From the NCBI RefSeq assembly GCF_004682055.1, contig NZ_QUZU01000004.1, forward strand, positions 62,001 to 126,000: a stretch of 64,000 nucleotides of DNA, given 5' to 3'. This DNA comes from Pseudomonas kairouanensis. Its GTDB lineage: Bacteria; Pseudomonadota; Gammaproteobacteria; Pseudomonadales; Pseudomonadaceae. A program made the position numbers and the translations under genes. Below the pieces are notes generated by a model that ran no database searches, was not told where the DNA came from, and saw only the letters and a program-made list of their open reading frames with translations. The first letter of the stretch is position 1, and every line of letters begins with the position of its first letter. Of the stretch, positions 1 to 8,627 are shown in pieces.

Positions 1-100
1 TTGTTTTTTTAACAATTTATTCGCCAACCCTGCATCCAATTTTGGCGCCCATGGGTAGTCCCTGCAGCAACCCTGCTGTTCTACCCAATGGAGAAACACC

Positions 101-619
101 ATGAACGCCAAAGCATTGCTCTGCCTCGCCAGCCTGCTCGCCGCACCGGCTGCCTTTGCCCAAACCGGCTTGCCCGACAGCATCAAGGTGCCGGATGGCC
201 ACAAAGTAGCGCTGGAAACCACCGGCGTCGGCGAAATCACCTACGAGTGCCGTGACAAAGCCAACGCCGCTGGCCAGGTGGAGTGGACCTTCGTCGGCCC
301 CAAGGCCGTATTGAATGACCGCAGCGGCAAGCAAGTGGGCACCTACTTTGGCCCACCGGCCACCTGGCAGGCCAAGGACGGTTCGACAATCACCGGCACC
401 CAGTTGGCGGTAGCGCCGTCGAGCCCGGGCAACCTGCCCTACCAATTGGTCAAGGCCAACCCGGCCGAAGGCAAAGGTGCCATGAGTGGCGTGAGTTACA
501 TCCAGCGCGTCGCGCTCAAGGGTGGCGTGGCGCCGAGCAGCGAGTGCACGGCGGCCAACAAGGGCAAGCAGGAAGTGGTGAAGTACCAGGCCGATTACAT
601 CTTCTGGGCAGCCAATTGA
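101..619 (+). CDS. Secreted DUF3455 domain protein
   Basis: A 172-residue protein beginning with a clear Sec signal peptide (basic start, hydrophobic core, cleavage after the AAFA at about residue 20). A GGAG seven bases before the ATG supports this start. The body matches the DUF3455 family by its overall pattern (EITYECR near residue 45, a middle GTYFGPPATWQ segment, and a C-terminal YQADYIFW). The family has no established function. It sits 41 bp upstream of an ECF sigma factor and on the same strand, so it could be a co-transcribed target or partner of that regulator; this is inference. Confidence 0.85.
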   Translation: MNAKALLCLASLLAAPAAFAQTGLPDSIKVPDGHKVALETTGVGEITYECRDKANAAGQVEWTFVGPKAVLNDRSGKQVGTYFGPPATWQAKDGSTITGTQLAVAPSSPGNLPYQLVKANPAEGKGAMSGVSYIQRVALKGGVAPSSECTAANKGKQEVVKYQADYIFWAAN

Positions 620-660
620 GCAAAGTCGACTACGCTGCCTGATGATTCGGTCGTTGGGGA

Positions 661-1182
661 ATGTGCGTGTTTGACTACGAAGCCTGTTTGCTGGCCTGCG
701 CCCGTGGTGATCAACGGGCGTTGCGCCGCTTGTATCAACAGGAAAGCAGCCACTTGCTGGGCGTGGCCTTGCGTATTGTCCGCGACAGGGCCATGGCCGA
801 AGACATCGTGCACGACGCATTCCTCAAGATCTGGCGCGGTGCCGCAAGCTTTGACCCCAGTCGCGGCTCGGCCCGTGGCTGGGTGTTCACCGTGACCCGT
901 CACCTGGCCCTCAATGCCGTGCGCAACCAGTACCGCGAGGTGCCACTGGACGCGCAGCACGAGCAAGTGAGCGATGGTGCAACCTTTGAATTCAGCGCAC
1001 GCTCCGGGCAAGTCCACACCTGCCTGGAGCAGCTCGACCCGGCCCGTCGAACGTGCATCCTGCATGCCTATGTCGACGGTTATTCCCATAGCGAAATCGC
1101 GTTGAAACTGGGCACCCCGCTGGGGACTGTCAAAGCCTGGATCAAACGCAGTCTCGCCGCGCTACGGGAGTGCATGGCATGA
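661..1182 (+). CDS. ECF-family RNA polymerase sigma factor
   Basis: A 173-residue sigma-70 family protein with only regions 2 and 4. Region 2 covers about residues 12-80 (AEDIVHDAFLKIWR is the core-binding and -10 recognition part). Region 4 covers about 115-170 and ends in a helix-turn-helix (SEIALKLGTPLGTVKAWIKR). It overlaps the anti-sigma gene by ATGA, so the two are translationally coupled. The ATG at 661 has GGGGA directly against it; a GTG at 667 would have better spacing, so the first two residues are uncertain. It probably directs transcription of a small stress regulon, but its target promoters cannot be read from here. Confidence 0.9.
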   Translation: MCVFDYEACLLACARGDQRALRRLYQQESSHLLGVALRIVRDRAMAEDIVHDAFLKIWRGAASFDPSRGSARGWVFTVTRHLALNAVRNQYREVPLDAQHEQVSDGATFEFSARSGQVHTCLEQLDPARRTCILHAYVDGYSHSEIALKLGTPLGTVKAWIKRSLAALRECMA

Positions 1183-1847
1183 GCGACACACTCGACGAAC
1201 TGGCCAGCGAGTACGTGCTGGGCACCCTGCCCGCCGAACAACGCCGCGAGGTGGAGCAACGCCTAACGCACGACGCCGAACTACGCAAAGCGGTGGACGC
1301 GTGGGAGCAACGCCTGTTGCCGCTGACCGCGCTGGCCGAACCCGTACCGCCCTCGGCGCAGCTGTGGCAGCGCATCGAGCGCAACATCACCACGGCCCGT
1401 ACGCGGTGGTGGGACATGCTGGCTGTGTGGCGTGGCTTGGCGGGCGCAGGGCTGGCGGCCACGCTGGTCCTGGGCGCACTGCTGCTGACCCGCCCGCCTA
1501 CGGCTGATCCAACGTTTGTGGTGGTGCTGGTGGCGCCCCAAAGCCAGGCGCCTGGCTGGGTGATCCAGGCCAGTCACAACCAGCAGATTCAACTGATTCC
1601 GTTGGGGGTGATGGAAGTACCGGCCGACAAGGCCCTGCAATTCTGGACCAAGGGCGATGGCTGGCAAGCGCCGGTGTCCCTGGGGCTGGTCAAACCAGGG
1701 CAGACGCTGTCGGTGCCGCTGGACCAGTTGCCGCCGCTCGCGCCCAACCAGTTGTTCGAGCTGACCCTGGAAGACCCCCGTGGCTCCCCCACCGGTAAAC
1801 CCACTGGGCCGATCCAGGCCATCGGCCGTGCGGTCAAGGTGCTCTGA
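1179..1847 (+). CDS. RskA-type anti-sigma factor
   Basis: A 222-residue membrane-anchored anti-sigma factor. The N-terminal part (residues 1-80, starting DELASEYVLGTLPAEQR) is the cytoplasmic zinc-less anti-sigma domain seen in RskA/anti-sigma-K proteins. A single transmembrane helix lies at about 84-104, and the remaining 115 residues form the periplasmic anti-sigma-K domain. The ATG at 1179 overlaps the stop of the sigma gene (ATGA) and is preferred to the ATG at 1170. It presumably holds the preceding ECF sigma factor inactive until a cell-envelope signal arrives. Its stop codon abuts the stop of the convergent histidine kinase. Confidence 0.85.
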   Translation: MSDTLDELASEYVLGTLPAEQRREVEQRLTHDAELRKAVDAWEQRLLPLTALAEPVPPSAQLWQRIERNITTARTRWWDMLAVWRGLAGAGLAATLVLGALLLTRPPTADPTFVVVLVAPQSQAPGWVIQASHNQQIQLIPLGVMEVPADKALQFWTKGDGWQAPVSLGLVKPGQTLSVPLDQLPPLAPNQLFELTLEDPRGSPTGKPTGPIQAIGRAVKVL

Positions 1848-3149
1848 TCAACCGATGCTGGGCAGCCACACCCGGAAACGCGCGCCGCCCAGCGGTGACG
1901 CCAACGCCGTCAAGCTGCCGCCCTGGGCCGCCAAGGCGCGCCGACTGATGGCCAGGCCCAGGCCGAAGCCCCCAGTGGCGCGGTCACGGCTGCGGTCGAG
2001 ACGGTAGAACGGCTCGAAGATGCGCTCGCGCTGGTCCAGCGGGATGCCGATGCCATCGTCGTCCACGCAGATTTCACAACCATCGGCGCCGACCTTGACG
2101 CCCACCTGGATGCGCTTGTCGCAATAACGCGTGGCATTGCGCAGCAGGTTCTGCAACGCTCGCGCCGTCAGGCGTGGGTCCAGGCTGAAGCGCTCGACGG
2201 CGCAATCGAGCGCCACATCGATGACGATTTCGGGGTTTTCCAGTTCGTCATCGACGCTGCCCAACACGCTATCGATAAACTCATCCAGCACCACCTCCAC
2301 CCGCTCCGGCAGCTGCGCCGGGTTTTGCAGGCGGCTGTAGGACAGCAGCTCCAGCACCAGCTCATCCAACTCGCGGATATGCGCCACCAGGCTTTGCAAA
2401 CGCTCGCGGCTGGCGGGCGGCAAGTCTTCGGACAGCGCCAGGGCCAAGCCGAAATCCAGGCGCGTCAGCGGTGTGCGCAACTCATGGGACACCGCGTTGA
2501 GCAGGTCACGCTGCTGGTTGAGCAGGTGCTCGATATCGTCGGCCATGGTGTCGAATACCGCCGCCAGGCTACCGATGTTGGAACTGGACGGAATCTGCGT
2601 GCGCTCCCCCAGGTTGCCCTTGCCCAGTTGCGCGGCGGTGCTCTTGAGCCGCTCCAGGTCACGCCAATGGGGACGCAGCCAAATCAACAGGCACGCCAGC
2701 AATGCGGCGCCGATGAGCACGTTCATCGACCAGTACAGCAGGTTCATGTCCAGGGGGTCTGGCGGAATGACCAGCTTGACCACGAACTGGTCGTTGATCG
2801 GCGAGCTGATGTCCTCTGCCCAGCCCCACTCCCCCAGGCGGATCACCGGCTTGCCCTGGGCCAGTTGTAGTGCTTCTTCGGGGGTATAGCTGGCGTCCTG
2901 ACGCAGCAGCAGGTGCACTTTGAGCGGGGCAAAATCCTGGCTCAGTTGCTCGGTAATCTGCGACCAGCGCTCCACCGGCGCACGCAGGTACTGTTTGACG
3001 ATCAGCTTTTGCATCCCCCTGGACTGCTCGACGTTGTAGTCCAGGTAACGGTGCTCGAACAGTTGGATCACCAGCTTGGGAATCAGGAAGATCGCCGCAC
3101 TGTAGGTGACGATGGTGATCAGGTAGAGACGCAGCAACACACGAAACAT
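1848..3149 (-). CDS. RstB-like sensor histidine kinase
   Basis: A 433-residue inner-membrane sensor kinase, the same length as Escherichia coli RstB. Transmembrane helices lie at about 5-25 and 137-158 with a ~110-residue periplasmic domain between them. HAMP follows at 159-215. The phosphoacceptor is H222 in SHELRTPLTR. The ATPase domain shows the N box (NLLRNATRY, N338), G1 (DDDGIGIP, 363-370) and G2 (GGFGLGLA, 393-400). It is transcribed after its response regulator with a 3-bp gap. Being divergent from an RND efflux operon, it most likely controls that pump; the stimulus is unknown. Confidence 0.9.
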   Translation of the reverse strand: MFRVLLRLYLITIVTYSAAIFLIPKLVIQLFEHRYLDYNVEQSRGMQKLIVKQYLRAPVERWSQITEQLSQDFAPLKVHLLLRQDASYTPEEALQLAQGKPVIRLGEWGWAEDISSPINDQFVVKLVIPPDPLDMNLLYWSMNVLIGAALLACLLIWLRPHWRDLERLKSTAAQLGKGNLGERTQIPSSSNIGSLAAVFDTMADDIEHLLNQQRDLLNAVSHELRTPLTRLDFGLALALSEDLPPASRERLQSLVAHIRELDELVLELLSYSRLQNPAQLPERVEVVLDEFIDSVLGSVDDELENPEIVIDVALDCAVERFSLDPRLTARALQNLLRNATRYCDKRIQVGVKVGADGCEICVDDDGIGIPLDQRERIFEPFYRLDRSRDRATGGFGLGLAISRRALAAQGGSLTALASPLGGARFRVWLPSIG

Positions 3150-3152
3150 CGA

Positions 3153-3854
3153 TCAGTATTCCCACTCGGAACGGCTGAACAGGTAACCCTTGCCCCACAC
3201 GGTCTTGATCTTGCGCGCTTCACCGGCGTTGTCGTCGAACTTGCGGCGCAGCTTGGAGATGGCCACATCCACCGAACGGTCAGTGCCGTTGAATTCGATA
3301 CCGCGCAGGCGCTGCAGGATCTGATCGCGACTGAGCACTTCACCGGCATGCCGCGCCAGCACCACCAGCAGGTTGTATTCGCCGCTGGACAACTCCACCG
3401 GCTGGCCGCGCCAGGTCACGGTGCGCTCCGACAGATCGATGCACAGGTTGCCCATCAGGATCTGGTCGTTGGCCAGTTGGGGTTCGGACAAACTGCTGCG
3501 GCGCAACAAGGTGCGCACACGAGCCAGCAATACGCGGGGCTCGCAGGGTTTGGTCACGTAGTCGTCGGCGCCCATTTCCAGGCCCAGCACCTGGTCGTGG
3601 CTATCGTCGCGGGCGGTCAGCATCAGGATCGGCAGGCAGGCCGAGTCGGCACGCAGCAGGCGGCACACTTGCAGGCCGTCGAGGCCCGGCAGCATCAGGT
3701 CGAGGATCACCAGGTCCGGCGGGTTGCTGCGGGCCCGCTCGCGAACGTGATCGCCACGGCTGAGCACGCTGACGTGGTAGCCGTTGCGCTCCAGATAGCT
3801 GGCAATCAGCTCGGAGAGTGCGGCGTCGTCTTCCACCAGGAGGATGTTGGGCAT
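3153..3854 (-). CDS. OmpR/RstA-family response regulator
   Basis: A 233-residue OmpR-type regulator. The receiver domain (1-115) carries the acidic pocket (EDD at 8-10), the phosphorylation site D52 (VILDLMLPG) and K102. The C-terminal winged helix covers about 130-230 (RDQILQRLRG...DRSVDVAISKLRRK). The start is the ATG at 3854 (MPNILLVEDD), the conserved beginning of a receiver domain, rather than an upstream ATG. It forms an operon with the kinase. Two 14-bp direct repeats resembling RstA boxes lie between it and the RND operon. The layout resembles the P. aeruginosa PA1437/PA1438 pair beside mexMN; that link is from memory. Confidence 0.9.
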   Translation of the reverse strand: MPNILLVEDDAALSELIASYLERNGYHVSVLSRGDHVRERARSNPPDLVILDLMLPGLDGLQVCRLLRADSACLPILMLTARDDSHDQVLGLEMGADDYVTKPCEPRVLLARVRTLLRRSSLSEPQLANDQILMGNLCIDLSERTVTWRGQPVELSSGEYNLLVVLARHAGEVLSRDQILQRLRGIEFNGTDRSVDVAISKLRRKFDDNAGEARKIKTVWGKGYLFSRSEWEY

Positions 3855-3900
3855 GGGGGTACGTCCAAAAATACAGTTACGGGCAGTACACAAACCCCAA

Positions 3901-4000
3901 TGTAGGAGCGAGCTTGCTCGCGAAAAACGCCAACGATGACGCGGTAAACCAGATGCAACGCGGCGTCCTCAGGTTTTTCGCGAGCAAGCTCGCTCCTACA
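3901..4000. repeat. REPIN (paired REP sequences, GAGCTTGCTCGCGA class)
   Basis: Two inverted REP units of the form TGTAGGAGCGAGCTTGCTCG face each other across about 55 bp, so the whole 100 bp can fold into a cruciform. It lies in the divergent promoter region between the response regulator and the efflux operon, closer to the regulator's start. The same class occurs at 8505, 18641 and 30030. Confidence 0.92.
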
Positions 4001-4069
4001 GTGGGCGTCTTGGGTGTTTGCGAGTTTTTTGTAAGGATATACATCCTCGGCGCACTATGCGCCGCACCT

Positions 4070-4104
4070 TACATTTCTTCACACACCTCCTACACAGCTT
4101 CACA
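4070..4104 (+). promoter_or_regulatory. Candidate response-regulator binding site (direct repeats)
   Basis: Two 14-bp direct repeats, TACATTTCTTCACA (4070-4083) and TACACAGCTTCACA (4091-4104), start exactly 21 bp apart, two helical turns. Tandem direct repeats on one DNA face are how OmpR-family dimers bind. The first copy matches 12 of 14 positions of the RstA box as I remember it (TACATNTNGTTACA). They sit 54-88 bp before the adaptor gene start. Binding is inferred. Confidence 0.5.
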
Positions 4105-4157
4105 GCACCCCTGCCTGAGTGACCTTAGGATGCACCGGTCATTATTGGGATATAAGC

Positions 4158-5282
4158 ATGTCGAAGAATCTGTTTGCGCCGTTTTGCCTGCTGGCCCTGA
4201 CCTTCGCCCTCAGTGCCTGCGACAACTCCGCAGCCCAGGCGCCGGATGCGCCACTGGCCAAAGTCCGTATCGAAACCCTGCAAGCCAAGCCCCTGTCCAT
4301 CAGCAGCGAGCTGAGTGGGCGCATCGCCGCGCCGCGCATTGCAGAGGTGCGCGCGCGAGTGGCGGGTGTGGTGATGCAACGGGCGTTCAACGAAGGCCAT
4401 GACGTCAAACAGGGCGACGTGCTGTTTCGCATCGACCCGGCCCCCTTCAAGGCTGACCTGGACAGTGCCCAGGCCAACCTGAGCAAGGCGCAGGCCAATG
4501 CGTTCCAGGCGCGCCTGCAAGAACAGCGCTACAGCCAACTGGTGGAAGACCAGGCCATCAGCGGCCAGGACTACGACAACGCCCGCGCCGCCGTGCGCCA
4601 GACCAACGCCGAAGTCGCCGCCAACAAGGCCGCCGTCGAGCGCGCCCGGCTGAACCTGGGTTATGCCACCGTTACCGCGCCGATCTCGGGGCGCATCGGT
4701 CGGGCGCTGGTGACCGAGGGTGCGCTGGTGGGCCTGAATGAAGCCACGCCGTTGGCGATCATCCAGCAACTGAACCCGATCCACGCCGACCTCACCCAAT
4801 CCACCCGTGAACTCAACGACTTGCGCCGCGCCTTCCGTGCCGGCAGCTTGAAACAGGTGGGCCAGGACCAGGCCAAGGCCACCTTGATCCAGGACGATGG
4901 CAGCCTGTACCCGCTGCCAGGCAAGTTGCTGTTCGCCGAGATCAGCGTCGACCCCGGCACCGGCCAGATCATCCTGCGCAGCGAATTCCCCAACCCCACC
5001 CTCGACCTGCTGCCCGGCAGCTTCGTGCGGGTGCGCCTGGAACAGGCCGTCGACAAGCAAGGCATCAGCGTGCCGCAACGCGCCATCACCCGTGACAGTG
5101 CCGGCATCCCCATGGTGTTGCTGCTTGATGCCGAACAGACCGTGAGCCTGCAACCGGTGGAACTGGGCGCTGTAATCGAAGACCGTTGGGTGGTCAGCAG
5201 TGGCTTAAAGGCCGGTGACCGCATTGTGGTCGAAGGCCTGCAACATGCGCGCCCCGGTGAAAAAGTCCAGGTAGAGGAATAA
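4158..5282 (+). CDS. RND efflux periplasmic adaptor (MexM-like lipoprotein)
   Basis: A 374-residue membrane fusion protein. The N-terminus is a lipoprotein signal ending in the lipobox LSAC with C21 as the acylated residue, which supports the ATG at 4158 rather than 4119. Then come the biotinyl-lipoyl half-motif (VRARVAGVVMQRAFNEG), an alpha-helical hairpin (about 95-165), the second lipoyl half (GYATVTAPISGRIGR) and beta-barrel/proximal domains. It bridges the inner-membrane pump to an outer-membrane channel. The pump gene follows after 6 bp. No channel gene is present, so an OprM-type protein must be borrowed. Similarity to MexM is inferred from gene order. Confidence 0.9.
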   Translation: MSKNLFAPFCLLALTFALSACDNSAAQAPDAPLAKVRIETLQAKPLSISSELSGRIAAPRIAEVRARVAGVVMQRAFNEGHDVKQGDVLFRIDPAPFKADLDSAQANLSKAQANAFQARLQEQRYSQLVEDQAISGQDYDNARAAVRQTNAEVAANKAAVERARLNLGYATVTAPISGRIGRALVTEGALVGLNEATPLAIIQQLNPIHADLTQSTRELNDLRRAFRAGSLKQVGQDQAKATLIQDDGSLYPLPGKLLFAEISVDPGTGQIILRSEFPNPTLDLLPGSFVRVRLEQAVDKQGISVPQRAITRDSAGIPMVLLLDAEQTVSLQPVELGAVIEDRWVVSSGLKAGDRIVVEGLQHARPGEKVQVEE

Positions 5283-5288
5283 CCCGCC

Positions 5289-8200
5289 ATGCCGCAGTTC
5301 TTTATTGACCGCCCGATTTTTGCCTGGGTGGTGGCCCTGTTCATCCTGCTGGCCGGCGCGCTGGCTATCCCGCAGTTGCCGGTGGCCCAGTACCCGAACG
5401 TTGCACCGCCTAAAGTCGAGATCTACGCGGTGTACCCCGGTGCCTCGGCGCAAACCCTGGATGAAAGCGTGGTGAGCCTGATCGAGCAGGAGCTCAACGG
5501 CGCCGATCACCTGCTGTACTTCGAATCCCAAAGCAGCCTGGGTTCGGCCACCATCACCGCCACCTTCCAACCCGGCACCGACCCGGAAATGGCCCAGGTA
5601 GATGTGCAAAACCGCCTCAAGGCCGTGGAGCCGCGCCTGCCCCAAGCGGTGACCCAGCAAGGGTTGCAGGTAGAGAAAGTGTCTGCCGGTTTCCTTCTGC
5701 TGGTCACCCTCACTTCCAGCGACGGCAAGCTTGATGACGTGGCGCTCAGCGACTACCTGGCGCGCAACGTGATGAACGAGCTCAAGCGCCTGGACGGCGT
5801 GGGCAAGGCGCAGCTATACGGCGCCGAACGGGCGATGCGCATCTGGATCGACCCGCAAAAGCTGATCGGTTTCAACCTCACGCCCGCCGATGTGAACGCT
5901 GCCATCAGCGCGCAGAACGCCCAGGTGTCGGCGGGCAGCATTGGTGATTTGCCAGGCACCAAGACTCAGGAAATCACCGCCGCCATTCTGGTCAAGGGCC
6001 AGCTCTCCACACCGGCGGAATTTGCCGACATCGTGCTCAAGGCCAACCCGGACGGTTCCACCGTGCGCATCGGTGATGTGGCGCGGGTAGAAATCGGCAG
6101 CCAGGAATACCAGTTCTCCACGCGCCTGAACGGCAAGCCGTCCACCGCCGTCAGTGTGCAATTGGCACCGGGGGCCAACGCGCTGAACACCGCAACATTG
6201 GTGCGGGCGAAGATGGACGAACTGTCGCGCTACTTCCCGGCCAATGTGGAATACAAGATTCCGTACGACACCTCGCCGTTCGTGAAGGTCTCGATCACCA
6301 AGGTGGTCTACACCCTGCTCGAAGCCATGGCGCTGGTGTTTGCGGTGATGTTCCTGTTCCTGCAGAACGTGCGCTACACGCTGATCCCAACATTGGTGGT
6401 GCCGATTGCGCTGATGGGCACCTTTGCCACCATGTTGCTGCTGGGTTTTTCGATCAACGTGCTGACCATGTTCGGCATGGTGCTGGCCATCGGCATCCTG
6501 GTGGACGACGCGATTGTGGTGGTGGAGAACGTCGAGCGCATCATGGCCACCGAGGGCCTGTCGCCCAAGGATGCGACGAAAAAAGCCATGGGCCAGATCA
6601 CCGGGGCTATCGTCGGGATCACGTTGGTGCTGGTGGCGGTGTTCCTGCCGATGGCGTTCATGCCGGGTTCGGTGGGGGTGATTTACCAGCAGTTCTCGCT
6701 GTCGATGGCGACTTCGATCCTGTTCTCGGCGTTCCTGGCCCTGACCTTGACCCCAGCGCTGTGCGCGACCTTGCTCAAGCCGATTGCCAAAGGTGATCAC
6801 CACGCCAAAGGCGGCTTTTTCGGTTGGTTCAACAAACGCTTCGATCAGCTCACTGACCGCTATGAAGGCTGGGTGGCCTATGCTCTCAAGCGCAGCGGCC
6901 GTTACCTGTTGATCTACCTGATACTGCTGGTGGGCCTGGGGTGGATGTTCAGCCGCCTGCCCTCCTCATTCCTGCCGGTGGAAGACCAGGGCTACACCAT
7001 CACCGATATCCAACTGCCGCCGGGTGCCAGTAAAAACCGCACGGTGCAGGTGGCCGAGCAGATCGAGGCGCATAACGCCGGTGAACCGGGGGTGGGCGAT
7101 ACCACCATGATCATGGGGTTCAGTTTCTCCGGTTCCGGGCAGAACGCGGCGCTGGCGTTTACCACGCTCAAGGATTGGTCGGAGCGAGGTAGCGATGATT
7201 CCGCAGCGTCCATTGCAGACCGCGCCAATATGGTTTTCAGCGAGCTCAAGGATGCGATTGCCTACGCCGTGTTGCCACCACCGGTGGATGGCCTGGGCAC
7301 CTCCAGTGGCTTTGAATTCCGCTTGCAGGACCGTGGCGGCGTGGGCCACGCGGCATTGATGGCGGCGCGGACCCAGCTGCTGGCGGCAGCCGAAAAAAGC
7401 CCGATACTGGCCAACGTGCGCGAAAGCGCCCTGGCCGAAGCACCGCAAGTGCAGTTGGAGGTGGACCGCAAGCAGGCCAACGCCCTGGGCGTGTCCTTCG
7501 CAGATGTGGGCAACGTGCTGTCTTCGGCGATTGGATCGGCGTATATCAACGACTTCCCCAACCAGGGCCGCATGCAGCGCGTGGTGGTGCAGGCCGAAGG
7601 CGACCAACGCAGCCAGGTGGCGGACTTGATGAAGATCAACGTGCGCAACAACGCTGGCAAAATGGTGCCGCTGTCGGCCTTCGTCGAAGCTAAATGGACC
7701 CAGGGCCCGGCGCAGTTGACGCGTTATAACGGCTACCCGGCAATTGCCATCAGTGGCGAGGCTGCACCGGGCCATAGCACCGGTGAAGCGATGAATGAGA
7801 TCCAGCGCCTGGTCAACCAACTGCCCGCCGGGCTGGGTCAGGAATGGACCGGTCTGTCATTGCAGGAACGTTTGTCTGGCGCCCAGGCACCGATGCTGCT
7901 GGGCCTGTCGCTGCTGATCGTGTTCCTGTGCCTGGCAGCGCTGTATGAAAGCTGGTCGATCCCGACCTCGGTGCTGCTGGTGGTGCCGCTGGGGGTACTC
8001 GGCGCGGTATTGGCCGTGACCTTGCGTGGCATGCCCAATGATGTGTTCTTCAAGGTCGGTTTGATCACCATCATCGGCCTGTCGGCGAAGAACGCGATTT
8101 TGATCATCGAGTTCGCCAAAGACCTATACGACCAGGGCGAAGACCTGATCAGCGCCACGTTGAAGGCAGCACGGCTGCGCTTGCGGCCGATCATCATGAC

Positions 8201-8381
8201 CTCGCTGGCGTTCATCCTCGGCGTGGTGCCGCTGGCGATTGCCACCGGGGCCAGTTCGGCAAGCCAGCAGGCGATTGGTACGGGGGTGATTGGCGGGATG
8301 ATCACCGCGACGCTGGCGGTGGTGTTTGTGCCGGTGTTCTTTGTGGTGGTGATGAAACTGGTCAAAAAGAGCCCAAGGTAG
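5289..8381 (+). CDS. RND multidrug efflux permease (MexN-like, HAE1 family)
   Basis: A 1030-residue proton-driven inner-membrane pump of the AcrB/MexB type, full length for the family. It begins MPQFFIDRPIFAWV, has 12 transmembrane helices with two large periplasmic loops, and carries the proton-relay aspartates D406-D407 in helix 4 (GILVDDAIVVVENV). The family signature near residue 970 (LSAKNAILIIEFAKD) is intact. It is co-transcribed with the adaptor and divergent from the RstAB-like regulators, the arrangement I associate with mexMN of P. aeruginosa. Substrates cannot be told from sequence. Transcription runs into a nested REP structure. Confidence 0.92.
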   Translation: MPQFFIDRPIFAWVVALFILLAGALAIPQLPVAQYPNVAPPKVEIYAVYPGASAQTLDESVVSLIEQELNGADHLLYFESQSSLGSATITATFQPGTDPEMAQVDVQNRLKAVEPRLPQAVTQQGLQVEKVSAGFLLLVTLTSSDGKLDDVALSDYLARNVMNELKRLDGVGKAQLYGAERAMRIWIDPQKLIGFNLTPADVNAAISAQNAQVSAGSIGDLPGTKTQEITAAILVKGQLSTPAEFADIVLKANPDGSTVRIGDVARVEIGSQEYQFSTRLNGKPSTAVSVQLAPGANALNTATLVRAKMDELSRYFPANVEYKIPYDTSPFVKVSITKVVYTLLEAMALVFAVMFLFLQNVRYTLIPTLVVPIALMGTFATMLLLGFSINVLTMFGMVLAIGILVDDAIVVVENVERIMATEGLSPKDATKKAMGQITGAIVGITLVLVAVFLPMAFMPGSVGVIYQQFSLSMATSILFSAFLALTLTPALCATLLKPIAKGDHHAKGGFFGWFNKRFDQLTDRYEGWVAYALKRSGRYLLIYLILLVGLGWMFSRLPSSFLPVEDQGYTITDIQLPPGASKNRTVQVAEQIEAHNAGEPGVGDTTMIMGFSFSGSGQNAALAFTTLKDWSERGSDDSAASIADRANMVFSELKDAIAYAVLPPPVDGLGTSSGFEFRLQDRGGVGHAALMAARTQLLAAAEKSPILANVRESALAEAPQVQLEVDRKQANALGVSFADVGNVLSSAIGSAYINDFPNQGRMQRVVVQAEGDQRSQVADLMKINVRNNAGKMVPLSAFVEAKWTQGPAQLTRYNGYPAIAISGEAAPGHSTGEAMNEIQRLVNQLPAGLGQEWTGLSLQERLSGAQAPMLLGLSLLIVFLCLAALYESWSIPTSVLLVVPLGVLGAVLAVTLRGMPNDVFFKVGLITIIGLSAKNAILIIEFAKDLYDQGEDLISATLKAARLRLRPIIMTSLAFILGVVPLAIATGASSASQQAIGTGVIGGMITATLAVVFVPVFFVVVMKLVKKSPR

Positions 8382-8472
8382 ACGCGGTCAAATGTGGGAG
8401 GGGGCTTGCCCCCGATGGCGGTGTATCAGCTGAAATATTCTTCACTGACCCACCGCTATCGGGGGCAAGCCC

Positions 8473-8627
8473 TAATGCCAGTCAGTTAAGCGTTTACCAA
8501 CCCCTGTAGGAGCGAGCTTGCTCGCGAAAAACGTCAACGATAACGCGTGAAACCTGGATGAACGTGTTGCCTTCGAGTTCTTCGCGAGCGAGCTCGCTCC
8601 TACAAAAAGCTTAACTGACTGGCATTA
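8473..8627. mobile_element. 155-bp MITE-like element carrying a REPIN, inserted in another REPIN
   Basis: The element is bounded by perfect 19-bp terminal inverted repeats, TAATGCCAGTCAGTTAAGC at 8473-8491 and its complement at 8609-8627. It is flanked by a 10-bp direct duplication GGGCAAGCCC (8463-8472 and 8628-8637). Inside lies a REPIN of the other class. There is no coding capacity, so a transposase would have to act in trans. These are the hallmarks of a miniature inverted-repeat transposable element; the transposase family is not identified. Confidence 0.8.
8505..8604. repeat. REPIN (GAGCTTGCTCGCGA class) inside the MITE-like element
   Basis: Inverted REP units TGTAGGAGCGAGCTTGCTCG and its partner (which reads CGCGAGCGAGCTCGCTCC, one base off the usual CGCGAGCAAGCTCG). 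Total length 100 bp, like the copies at 3901 and 18641. Confidence 0.9.

Noticed and set aside
1..100. Gene end or promoter at the left edge
   Set aside because: No reading frame on the left edge has supporting features; TGCATCC near 32-38 could be part of an ECF promoter, but nothing in the second half confirms it.
8473..8627. Remnant of a full insertion sequence with transposase
   Set aside because: Only 155 bp between the inverted ends, filled by a REPIN; no coding trace of a transposase.
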